In this document: positions 17,434-25,320 of the stretch, piece after piece
Position numbering within the stretch: position 1 is the stretch's first letter
Layout: every line of letters starts with the position of its first letter
Source: Bombilactobacillus bombi
GTDB lineage: Bacteria; Bacillota; Bacilli; Lactobacillales; Lactobacillaceae
Direction: 5' to 3' (one strand)
Length of the DNA: 64,000 nucleotides
NCBI RefSeq assembly: GCF_964340835.1
Contig: NZ_OZ204251.1
The notes under the pieces: model-generated
What the model saw: only the letters and a program-made list of their open reading frames with translations
Told to the model about the DNA's origin: nothing
Database searches by the model: none
Position numbers and translations under genes: made by a program

Positions 17434-18347
17434 TACAAGTTTCCTTTCTCATTAGTCCGTAAATTATTTAGGGTTGTTTGAAATATTTGTGGTGGGTCGA
17501 CGTGAAATTCTAACCATTGACCAGTGCGTGGATGGCGAAAGCCTAATGTTTGCGCATGCAAGAACTGCCCTGCTCCAGATAAAGTGTGCCGAGGACCGTA
17601 TAAGGGATCTCCAGCAACAGGATGACCAATATATTGTAAATGTACCCGAATTTGATGAGTCCGTCCAGTTTCTAAACGACATTTGACTAAAGCAAACTTG
17701 GTAAAATTTTCCTGTACTTGAAAGTGAGTAATTGCACTTTTTCCAGTGGCAATCACAGCTTGGCGTTTACGTTCGTTGGGATCACGACCAATCGGAGCTT
17801 CAATAGTGCCCTCCTTTTCCTCAAAAGGATTATGCACGATTGCTAAATAATCACGTAAATTGGTTTTAGCTTTAATTTGTGCACTTAGTGATTCTTGGGC
17901 TAATTCTGATTTAGCAACCATTAATAAACCGGATGTATCTTTATCAATCCGATGAACAATGCCTGGTCGAATTATATCCTTACTCTGTATCTGTGTATGA
18001 TACAAAATTGCATTAACTAAAGTCCCATCTGGATGTCCTGCCGAAGGGTGAACAACCATCCCTTGTGGTTTGTTAACTACTAATACATCAGCATCTTCAT
18101 AAATAATATTTAAAGGCAACTTCTGTGCAGTTGCATGTAATGGTTCGCGTTTTGTTACTGTAACTTCAATTGAATCATTAGTTGAAATACGATAACCAGT
18201 TTTATTGATAATTTGCTGGTTAACACGCACTTGATTAGCTTTAATCCATTTTTGAATTTGAGCACGCGTATATTCAGGATGAAACTTCAAGATTATTTTA
18301 TCAAGTCGATCTGAATTTTCATTATTTTTAAAAGCAAAAGTAGTAAT
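17433..18347 (-). CDS. rluD: RluD-type 23S rRNA pseudouridine synthase, probable ATT start
   Basis: 304 residues if started at ATT 18347-18345. An S4 domain is followed by the RluA/RluD catalytic domain: catalytic Asp in GIVHRIDKDTSGLLMVAK, then RLETGRTHQIRVH and GDPLYG. The S4 signature RLDKIILKF lies upstream of the only usual start codon in frame, a TTG in the middle of that motif (18290) without ribosome site. Reading back from it there is no ATG, GTG or TTG before a TGA at 18368; the one codon placed after a ribosome site is ATT, 7 bases past AGAGGAG. Target bases inferred from the family: helix 69 uridines. Overlaps pyrR by one base. Confidence 0.85.
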   Translation of the reverse strand: MTTFAFKNNENSDRLDKIILKFHPEYTRAQIQKWIKANQVRVNQQIINKTGYRISTNDSIEVTVTKREPLHATAQKLPLNIIYEDADVLVVNKPQGMVVHPSAGHPDGTLVNAILYHTQIQSKDIIRPGIVHRIDKDTSGLLMVAKSELAQESLSAQIKAKTNLRDYLAIVHNPFEEKEGTIEAPIGRDPNERKRQAVIATGKSAITHFQVQENFTKFALVKCRLETGRTHQIRVHLQYIGHPVAGDPLYGPRHTLSGAGQFLHAQTLGFRHPRTGQWLEFHVDPPQIFQTTLNNLRTNEKGNL

Positions 18348-18361
18348 TGTCTTTCTCCTCT

Positions 18362-18820
18362 TTACTCATCAGTTTTAAAAACATAAATTAGCAATAATAT
18401 AACGCCTATTGTAATTAAAATATCGGCAATATTACAAACAAAGCTTAAAAATGGTAAATTAAAAACATTTAAATAAATCATATCCACTACATAGCCCCGA
18501 AATAAACGATCACAGGCATTACCGATGGTCCCTGCCAATAAAAATGCGATACTAATTGTTAACCAATGAGAACGATTTTTAAATTTAAAGAACAAATAAA
18601 TCAAAACTGCTAATGCTATTACAGTAATAACTAAGAAAACTTCTCGTTGACCTGACAAAATATTATAAGCGGCGCCGTGATTATTTAATCGTGTTAAAGC
18701 TAGAAAATTAGGAACAATTACAGACTCTTTTCCAGCTGGTAAAGCTATAATTGCCCACTGCTTAATAATTTGATCTAACCCTACACCTAAAATAATAATT
18801 AAAAGACTAATCCATGCCAT
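18362..18820 (-). CDS. lspA: Lipoprotein signal peptidase (signal peptidase II)
   Basis: 152 residues with four membrane helices. The catalytic aspartates are Asp113 in RGYVVDMI and Asp133 in NIAD; also conserved are Asp16 in LDQIIK, NNHGAAYNIL and GNACDR. The enzyme cuts lipoprotein signal peptides before the lipidated cysteine (for example the OppA-like protein here). It lies 5 bases after fhs and 14 before the rluD start, the common lspA-rluD pairing of Firmicutes. Confidence 0.95.
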   Translation of the reverse strand: MAWISLLIIILGVGLDQIIKQWAIIALPAGKESVIVPNFLALTRLNNHGAAYNILSGQREVFLVITVIALAVLIYLFFKFKNRSHWLTISIAFLLAGTIGNACDRLFRGYVVDMIYLNVFNLPFLSFVCNIADILITIGVILLLIYVFKTDE

Positions 18821-18825
18821 AGTGA

Positions 18826-20499
18826 TTAGAATAGTCCAGTAATTTGATCTTGGTCATTAATATCCATATTTAAAGCAGCTGGTTTGGTAGGTAATCCAGG
18901 CATTGTTAAAACATTACCTGTTAGAACTACTAAAAATCCCGCTCCTAGATTAGGAACAATTGATTGAACATGTAAATCAAAATCTGTTGGCGCACCTAAT
19001 TGATGTGGGTCATCACTAAAAGAATATTGGGTCTTAGCAATACAAATTGGCATTTTATCCCAGCCATGTTGTTCAATTGATTTTAATTGACGTAAGGCAG
19101 CTGTACTGAAAACAACTTGCTGTGCCCCATAAATATCATGAGCAACATGTGTGATTTTGGCAGAAATGGATTCATTATCGTCATAAAGTCTTTGATATGC
19201 AGCAGCTTTAGGTAAGTCAACAATTGCCTGAGCTAATTCCAATGCACCTTGACCACCATCTTGATGAACCGTTACAGGATAAGCCGCTGCACCTAATTCT
19301 TGACATAGTTGCTGTAACAATTTAACTTCGTCATCTGTATCATTGCTAAAACGATTAATTGCTACTAATACAGGTAAACCGTATTGCTTCATATTTAAGA
19401 TATGACGTTTTAAATTAGCAAAACCAGCCTTTAAAGCTGCTAAATTAGGTTTTTGAATTTCATCTAACGATAAGCCACCATTATATTTAAGTGACCGAAT
19501 AGTAGCAACAATTACTGCAGCATCTGGTTTTTTATCTAATTTGGGCGAAACAATATCTAAAAATTTTTCAGCTCCCAAATCAGCACCAAATCCTGCTTCT
19601 GTTAAAGCAAAATCACCTAAATGTAAAGCCAAATTAGTAGCAATAATGCTATTGCAACCATGAGCAATATTCGCAAAAGGTCCACCATGCATAATTACTG
19701 GTGTGTGTTCGAGAGTTTGTACTAAATTAGGCTTAATAGCGTCTTTTAAAAGTAAAGTCAAAGCACCTTCGGCATGTAAATCTTTAACAAATACAGGTTC
19801 TTGGTCATAAGTATAGCCAATCAAAATTTGACCAATTTTTTGTTTTAAATCAGAACGATTTTGTGCTAGACATAAAACTGCCATCATTTCCGAGGCAACT
19901 GTAATTTGAAAATGATCTTCACGCACTACTCCAGAAGTAGGACCACCTAAGCCAATTACTACATTACGCAAAGCCCGATCATTAACATCTAAAGCTCGCT
20001 TCCAAGTAATGCGTCGTGGATCAAGTTGCAGCTGATTACCATGTTGAATGTGGTTATCAATCAAAGCTGAAAGAGTATTAATTGCAGCAGTTAAAGCGTG
20101 CATATCGCCTGTAAAATGCAAGTTAATATCTTCCATAGGCACAACTTGAGCATAACCGCCACCAGCAGCTCCGCCTTTAATTCCCATTACTGGTCCTAAA
20201 GATGGTTCCCGCATTGCTACGACTGTTTTTTGTTGTAATTGTTGCAATGCATCAGCCAAACCAATCATAACTGTGGATTTACCTTCACCTGCAGGAGTTG
20301 GGTTCATCGCCGTTACTAAAATTAATTTACCCATGGATTGTTTTTTTGACTTTTCAACTACTGCAGGATTAATTTTAGCCTTGTAATTGCCATATAATTC
20401 TAAGTCTGCTGATTCTAATCCTAGTTTAGCAGCCACTTTAGTTATTGGTTGAATATCTTTACTTTCATTTTCTTGTGCAATTTGAATATCAGTTTTCAC
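18826..20499 (-). CDS. fhs: Formate-tetrahydrofolate ligase
   Basis: 557 residues, normal. It joins formate and tetrahydrofolate using ATP to give 10-formyl-THF for purine and fMet synthesis. Seen: P-loop TPAGEGKST, KGGAAGGGYAQVVPMEDINLHFTGD, VRSLKYNGG-like (IRSLKYNGGLS), and PNLGAGFLVVLTGNVLTMPGLP near the end. Start: a GTG at 20499 is 8 bases from AGGAAG; other in-frame codons (GTG 20508, ATG 20505) overlap that site. It overlaps the ebsA stop by 11 bases, implying coupling. Confidence 0.95.
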   Translation of the reverse strand: MKTDIQIAQENESKDIQPITKVAAKLGLESADLELYGNYKAKINPAVVEKSKKQSMGKLILVTAMNPTPAGEGKSTVMIGLADALQQLQQKTVVAMREPSLGPVMGIKGGAAGGGYAQVVPMEDINLHFTGDMHALTAAINTLSALIDNHIQHGNQLQLDPRRITWKRALDVNDRALRNVVIGLGGPTSGVVREDHFQITVASEMMAVLCLAQNRSDLKQKIGQILIGYTYDQEPVFVKDLHAEGALTLLLKDAIKPNLVQTLEHTPVIMHGGPFANIAHGCNSIIATNLALHLGDFALTEAGFGADLGAEKFLDIVSPKLDKKPDAAVIVATIRSLKYNGGLSLDEIQKPNLAALKAGFANLKRHILNMKQYGLPVLVAINRFSNDTDDEVKLLQQLCQELGAAAYPVTVHQDGGQGALELAQAIVDLPKAAAYQRLYDDNESISAKITHVAHDIYGAQQVVFSTAALRQLKSIEQHGWDKMPICIAKTQYSFSDDPHQLGAPTDFDLHVQSIVPNLGAGFLVVLTGNVLTMPGLPTKPAALNMDINDQDQITGLF

Positions 20500-20893
20500 A
20501 AGCATCACTTCCTAAATTTAATTTTTTTAATTGTTTAATACCCTTTTTACTTACCCATAACTGTAAGGGAAAATAACTTTTATCTTGAAAAATAAAAACA
20601 CATTGATGTCTTTGGAATTTGACATTTTTGATTTGTGCAAAATTAAAATGATGCTGGTTGGTATTAATTAATCCGTGAATCGTTAAAGATTGTTGATGAC
20701 TATCAATTATTAGGGTATGCCGTTGAATTTGTAAAAGTATAATTATAACAGCTAAAACTATTAATCCCCAGCCCCAATAATTATTCCACTGACTCTCAAA
20801 AAGAACGATTCCGCCTAACAAAAGAACACTTAAAATCCAGCACCAAGCAATAATTCCCAGTTGGTTGGCTAGTTGATAGTGAATTCTTTGAAT
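20489..20893 (-). CDS. ebsA: EbsA-like small membrane protein, probable ATT start
   Basis: 134 residues if started at ATT 20893-20891. Two membrane helices (LGIIAWCWILSVLLLGGIVLF and YWGWGLIVLAVIIILLQI) are followed by a basic cytoplasmic domain. Length, the IHYQ N-terminus and layout resemble EbsA proteins of lactobacilli and enterococci, whose function is unclear despite the pore-forming label. The first usual start codon in frame, TTG 20821, cuts through helix 1; upstream there is no ATG, GTG or TTG before a TAG at 20932. GGGGTGA lies so that its core GG is 7 bases before ATT, the same spacing as in rluD of this operon. First gene of the fhs-lspA-rluD-pyrR-carAB unit. Confidence 0.65.
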   Translation of the reverse strand: MQRIHYQLANQLGIIAWCWILSVLLLGGIVLFESQWNNYWGWGLIVLAVIIILLQIQRHTLIIDSHQQSLTIHGLINTNQHHFNFAQIKNVKFQRHQCVFIFQDKSYFPLQLWVSKKGIKQLKKLNLGSDACEN

Positions 20894-21052
20894 GATTTCA
20901 CCCCATTTACTATTTTCAATAGCTTGATTCTATCACAAAATTAATTGCCATTGGTAAAGAGTGAATTTAATTCCATTGAAGAACCCATGACAAATACCAG
21001 TTTTAAAGTTATGATTATTTATTATAAACAACTTGCAAATGGAGATTTAGTT

Positions 21053-21976
21053 ATGATAAAAGAGTATGCACTTAAAACCAACTTAGCCGTTATTAATGCC
21101 AATGACATCACTGCTGAGGAACAAAATCGTTTGATTAAAGATTATAAAATTACTCGAGAAACGATTAATTATGCGTTAGACAAGTTTGAGCGTCCCCGCA
21201 TAAGTTACACTGAGGCAACTGATAGTTATTTAATGGTCATTAGTATTCCGTCCTTTAAAGATGATCTTGCCAAAATGGTCCAATCTGTAACTATTATTGT
21301 CAATGATCAAAATATTATTTGCTTTACTAATAAATATAGCCAACATATTATGGGTTATATTGTTAAATTTTTTAATCAAGATCAACAACTATCACATGTT
21401 GCTTTTCAATTATTTGCCTATCTTATTCATCGGATTTCTGATGAATTCTTAGATATTGTCAAACATTTTTATGATCAGCAAGAAAAAATTGAAGTTGCAT
21501 TTCATAAACGTTCCAAAAGAGCAGCAACGATTAAAACTTTAGCCGAACTTCAATCAAAGATTACTTTCGGTTTAACAGCAACTTCAGGCAACGAAAACTT
21601 AGTTGGACAAATTCGCGCCTTTTTTAAAATGCCTAACAACAAATTAAAAATGGATCATAATTTGCGTCAACAATTAGAATCAGCCCGTATCGAATCCAAT
21701 CAAGCTTTGAAAGATTTTCAATTAATAAATGACATCGTCCAACAATTGTCGGGAACATATAATAATATCTTAAATAATGATACCAATGATGTAATGCGTT
21801 ATTTAACAGTTTATTCTCTCATTTTAACCATTCCTACGATTGTAGTTGGGTTTTACGGTATGAATATGCATTTACCATTAGCTGATGGTAAATGGGCTTG
21901 GTTGTACGCCCTTATTATCACGATTGCTTTAACGGCTATTTTAATTATTGATATGATTCGCCGTCATTTTTTATAA
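21053..21976 (+). CDS. corA: CorA-family magnesium/divalent cation transporter
   Basis: 307 residues. A cytoplasmic funnel domain is followed by two C-terminal helices with the selectivity motif GMN (VGFYGMNMHLPL) between them. YALDKFERPRISYTEATDSYLMVISIP corresponds to the conserved DxDExPR region of CorA. Start chosen at ATG 21053 with GGAG 8 bases upstream; this matches the usual CorA N-terminus, while earlier in-frame codons back to 20945 lack ribosome sites. The end overlaps the convergent methyltransferase gene by 13 bases. Confidence 0.9.
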   Translation: MIKEYALKTNLAVINANDITAEEQNRLIKDYKITRETINYALDKFERPRISYTEATDSYLMVISIPSFKDDLAKMVQSVTIIVNDQNIICFTNKYSQHIMGYIVKFFNQDQQLSHVAFQLFAYLIHRISDEFLDIVKHFYDQQEKIEVAFHKRSKRAATIKTLAELQSKITFGLTATSGNENLVGQIRAFFKMPNNKLKMDHNLRQQLESARIESNQALKDFQLINDIVQQLSGTYNNILNNDTNDVMRYLTVYSLILTIPTIVVGFYGMNMHLPLADGKWAWLYALIITIALTAILIIDMIRRHFL

Positions 21977-23091
21977 GTTGGATGTCCCCAATATTGGAAA
22001 AAGTCAGTCCTTAAGGCGCCATTATACAATTTACGTCGTTTAGTAGCCTTTGTGCCATAGTACTTTTCAAATTCTAGATCACTTGACAAATAGTACTTAC
22101 TCCAGGTAGTTAATTGTGAAAAGTTATCGCCCATTTGTTGGTAAAGATTACGAGCTTGCTTTTGGTCTTGCATTCGTTTGCCATAAGGTGGATTAGCAAT
22201 TAATATTCCATTATCAGTTGTAATATTAAGGTCTTTTACAGCAACCTGTTTAAAACTGATATCATGCAAAACCCCTGCTTGATGAGCATTTAATTTCGCA
22301 ATATCAATCATTGATCCGTCAATATCACTAGCCTGAATCTGCAAATCACCGCTAGGAAGAATTTGCGTGCGGGCTTGTTCTTGCGCATTAGTTAGCAAAT
22401 TGGAATCAAACCAGGGGAATTTTTCAAACGAAAAATGTCGCTGTAAACCTGGTGCAATATTGCGACCAATTAAAGCAGCTTCAATTGCAATAGTTCCAGA
22501 ACCAGTAGTTGGGTCACAAAAAGGATCATTAGCGCGCCAAGGTGTTAGTAAAACGAGTGCTGCTGCAAAATTTTCTTTTAAAGGAGCTCCACCATGTTCT
22601 TGCCGATAGCCTCTTTTAAACAGTGATTCACCTGTGGTGTCTAATGTTAATTCAGCATGATCTTTTACTAATCTGATTTCGATTTGAAAGGTGGGGCCAC
22701 TTTCAGGCAGCCAACCATGGCGATGATAAACTGTGGTCATCTTATCAACAATTGCCTTTTTGGTTAGTGCTTGAATATCGGGTTCTGAGTGTAATTGTGA
22801 GCGAACACTGCGTCCCTTAACTGGGAAAGCAGCATCTAATGGCAACCAATTATCCCAACTAACAGATTTAACATTTTCAAATAACTCATCAAAAGTTGTT
22901 GCTGTAAATTCTTTTAAAACAATTTTAATGCGATCCGCACTGCGTAACCATAAATTAGTATTAACAATATCAGCTAATTCGCCTTCAAAGTAGGCCTTAC
23001 CATTTTCTAATTGGACTTGATAGCCTAAATCCTGCAATTCCTTTTTCGTAATAGCCTCAAATCCACTAGCCATAGTTGCTAATAATTTCAT
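21964..23091 (-). CDS. THUMP-domain class I 23S rRNA guanine-N2 methyltransferase (RlmL N-terminal/YpsC type)
   Basis: 375 residues. A ferredoxin-like plus THUMP N-terminal part (LLATMASGFEAITKKELQDLGY) precedes a Rossmann methyltransferase with FCDPTTGSGTIAIEAALI (SAM site), QASDIDGSMI and the catalytic NPPYG (LIANPPYGKRM). B. subtilis YpsC has the same length and place beside rnpB and gpsB. Its substrate is inferred to be 23S rRNA. AGGAG precedes ATG. Confidence 0.92.
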   Translation of the reverse strand: MKLLATMASGFEAITKKELQDLGYQVQLENGKAYFEGELADIVNTNLWLRSADRIKIVLKEFTATTFDELFENVKSVSWDNWLPLDAAFPVKGRSVRSQLHSEPDIQALTKKAIVDKMTTVYHRHGWLPESGPTFQIEIRLVKDHAELTLDTTGESLFKRGYRQEHGGAPLKENFAAALVLLTPWRANDPFCDPTTGSGTIAIEAALIGRNIAPGLQRHFSFEKFPWFDSNLLTNAQEQARTQILPSGDLQIQASDIDGSMIDIAKLNAHQAGVLHDISFKQVAVKDLNITTDNGILIANPPYGKRMQDQKQARNLYQQMGDNFSQLTTWSKYYLSSDLEFEKYYGTKATKRRKLYNGALRTDFFQYWGHPTYKK

Positions 23092-23111
23092 AATTTTCTC
23101 CTTCTATATAT

Positions 23112-23141
23112 AAAAAGGGCGGACATAGTTGTCCACCCTTT
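23112..23141 (-). terminator. Terminator of rnpB
   Basis: Stem AAAGGGTGGAC with GTCCGCCCTTT around a short loop, then a T run on the minus strand, just past the RNase P RNA. Confidence 0.85.
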
Positions 23142-23530
23142 GGCTTAGCAGATTTCTATAAGCCACGTTCTGTTCCAGCAGTTACGCCACTAACTGCCTT
23201 TTGTAATCATCTATCTACACTTTACAGTGTTTTCGACGTGAGTTTAATTCCCCGTGTCGAAACTCCCCTACCAAAGTTTGGGTTTCCTGCTCGTGGGGTT
23301 TACCCGTTCCAACCTTTTGTTTCCAAAAGTATGCGTCTCTGTGGCACTTTCAGGTTACTCGTACATAGCCTTTGTTAAGACCTTAGAATTTTCACCGCCG
23401 TAATCTGATTAACAGATTCTCCAGCTTATTGGGCTGAACGCGAACACTATAAGCATTGCAGCTTATGCCGGCGTGGACTTTCCTCAGTTTGCAATAAACA
23501 AACCGCGATTACACAAAACCTGCATTTAAT
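23142..23530 (-). ncRNA. rnpB: RNase P RNA, class B (Bacillus type)
   Basis: Catalytic RNA that matures tRNA 5' ends. Read on the minus strand it contains the universally conserved pieces: GAGGAAAGTCC near the 5' end, CTGAAAGTGCCACAG, AACGGGTAAACCCC, GAGCAGGAAACCCAAA, TGGTAGGGGA, GTAGATAGATGATTA and a closing AACAGAACGTGGCTTATAG. The order and about 390-base length fit the class B RNA of low-GC Gram-positives, and the position between gpsB and the YpsC-type gene is the B. subtilis arrangement. Exact ends are estimated. Confidence 0.95.
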
Positions 23531-23568
23531 ATCTTACACTCTCTGACCTAAAAATGCTAGCCTTTAAT

Positions 23569-24006
23569 TCAATCTCGTGGTAATTGATCGCTTGAATTAA
23601 CAATCGGTTGGCGCTGATCGTCAGCTTTAGCATAATTAACAGTATTTGCAACTGTTGCTGAGTGACCAAACACGTGCCGCTCTAGATTAGATAATCGTTT
23701 TAAAATGTCATAATAAGTTGTTCCTGGAGCTGAATTGTCCAAAGAATCAGTAACAGAACTCACAGGTGTTACTGACTGTGCAGTTTCTTTGGGACTAACT
23801 TCAGTCTTAACACCACTATTATTATCAATTTGATCAATGAGACGTTTATTTTCAGACTTTAAATCGGCAATTGTTTTTTCATATGCTTCATAGTCTTGAA
23901 TAATTTCATCTAAAAAAGCATCGACCTCTTTAGCATTATACCCTTTTATGGCAGTTTTAAATCTTTTCTCTACAATTTGTTTTGGACTTAATTTAACCTC
24001 TGTCAT
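23569..24006 (-). CDS. gpsB: Cell-division protein GpsB (DivIVA family)
   Basis: 145 residues. The DivIVA-like N-terminal domain (LSPKQIVEKRFKTAIKGYNAKEVDAFLDEIIQDYEAY) is followed by a coiled coil to about residue 60, a variable linker and a C-terminal ILKRLSNLERHVFG helix that forms the GpsB trimer. It shuttles penicillin-binding proteins between septum and side wall; pbp1A is encoded close by. It lies directly upstream of rnpB. Confidence 0.95.
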   Translation of the reverse strand: MTEVKLSPKQIVEKRFKTAIKGYNAKEVDAFLDEIIQDYEAYEKTIADLKSENKRLIDQIDNNSGVKTEVSPKETAQSVTPVSSVTDSLDNSAPGTTYYDILKRLSNLERHVFGHSATVANTVNYAKADDQRQPIVNSSDQLPRD

Positions 24007-24086
24007 TTAATACACCCCAATCTTACTAATTCATTATAACAAAAACTAGTGGCCGCTTTCTTAATAACGTAGAACTTTAGTTTTTT

Positions 24087-24644
24087 TTAAAAATCTACTT
24101 GTGCATCAATAAAATCTTGCAAATCATAAAAATCAACTAACCGCAAATCATAATCATGCTCTTTTTGATATTGTTTAATAGCCCGATATTCATATTGTGC
24201 TTTTCCTGGATGTTCTAAGTCATAAACCATTAAACCAGCATCCGTATGTTGCAACATAAATTGTTGCCAATTAGTAAATTGACTTGGATTTACATAATCT
24301 TGTGCACTAACGCTGTTCACATAATCAGCTTGTTGTTGAGCAAGGGCAAAGCGTTGTTGATTTTTTTCACTCCAATTGTTTGCTATATTAGTAAATGGTA
24401 ACATAATTGCTGTTTTTAAGTGATAGGTTTGAAATATTGAATTTTTTTTAATTGCTTCAATCGTATATTGTTCGATTCCTAATTGACCGCCTGTTAAAAT
24501 CCATTGCAAACCATTTTCACAATAATCTTGTAAAATTTGTGTCAAATAATCCATAATAATTTTCTTTTTGGGATCCTCATCTTGAAAAATTCCTAATTCA
24601 TAGGAACGATATCCACTGACCCATAAATTTTTAATATTTTCCAT
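24087..24644 (-). CDS. ypsA: DUF1273 SLOG-family protein YpsA
   Basis: 185 residues. N-terminal LWVSGYRSYELGIF and ILTGGQLGIEQYTIEAI are the nucleotide-binding parts of the SLOG/TIGR00725-like Rossmann fold; the Asn/Gln-rich central part YVNSVSAQDYVNPSQFTNWQQFML is typical of the family. B. subtilis YpsA affects cell division; ligand unknown. Neighbour order ypsA-gpsB-rnpB is conserved among Firmicutes. Confidence 0.9.
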   Translation of the reverse strand: MENIKNLWVSGYRSYELGIFQDEDPKKKIIMDYLTQILQDYCENGLQWILTGGQLGIEQYTIEAIKKNSIFQTYHLKTAIMLPFTNIANNWSEKNQQRFALAQQQADYVNSVSAQDYVNPSQFTNWQQFMLQHTDAGLMVYDLEHPGKAQYEYRAIKQYQKEHDYDLRLVDFYDLQDFIDAQVDF

Positions 24645-24708
24645 TTAGTATCTTTCTTGTCCATTAAGGAACCATGATATAATATTCAACAGCTAGGAGT
24701 GATATAAT

Positions 24709-25320
24709 TTGACTATTAATTATCCCCAAGGCACAAACTTGACAGCTAATTCGATTACTAAAAAAGGACCGACAATTTTTGGTGATCGTGGAATGACCTT
24801 GGAACAAGAAATCAACGAAAGTAATGCTTATTATCGTAATCACAAGGTGGCCGTCATTTATAAAAAACCGACACCGATTCAAATTGTCAAAGTTGATTAT
24901 CCTAAACGCAGCCGCGCAGTGATTAAAGAAGCCTATTTTCGGCAAGCATCCACAACTGATTATAACGGTGTCTATCAAGGACATTACATTGACTTTGAAG
25001 CCAAAGAAACACGACACAAACGTTCATTTCCCTTGAGCAACTTTCATGAACATCAAATTCAACATTTAGATAGTTGTTTGCAACAAGCTGGTATTTGTTT
25101 TGCAATTATTAAATTTGTAACACTCCAACGTTATTTTGTGTTGCCTGCACAAGTGCTAATTGACTTTTGGCAAAGTGCCATTAAGGGTGGTAAAAAATCA
25201 ATACCATTGGCATTCATTGAAAAAAAATCCTTAGAAATTAAGGCTGGCTATAATCCTATCTTACCCTATTTAGATATTTGCCGCCAACTAATTAACCAAA
25301 CAGGAGAAAATCATGGCTAA
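24709..25320 (+). CDS. recU: Holliday-junction resolvase RecU
   Basis: 203 residues, start TTG with AGGAG 9 bases upstream. RecU cuts four-way junctions during recombination. Seen: the flexible N-terminal part TANSITKKGPTIFGDRGMTLEQEINESN with conserved GDRG, the catalytic acidic/Lys motif YIDFEAKET, and the stalk-like LSNFHEHQIQHL. It overlaps pbp1A by 8 bases, the recU-ponA operon known in Firmicutes, and is divergent from ypsA. Confidence 0.95.
   Translation: MTINYPQGTNLTANSITKKGPTIFGDRGMTLEQEINESNAYYRNHKVAVIYKKPTPIQIVKVDYPKRSRAVIKEAYFRQASTTDYNGVYQGHYIDFEAKETRHKRSFPLSNFHEHQIQHLDSCLQQAGICFAIIKFVTLQRYFVLPAQVLIDFWQSAIKGGKKSIPLAFIEKKSLEIKAGYNPILPYLDICRQLINQTGENHG

Noticed and set aside
24664..25105. 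Minus-strand frames opposite recU
   Set aside because: Shadows of the recU coding strand, without ribosome sites.
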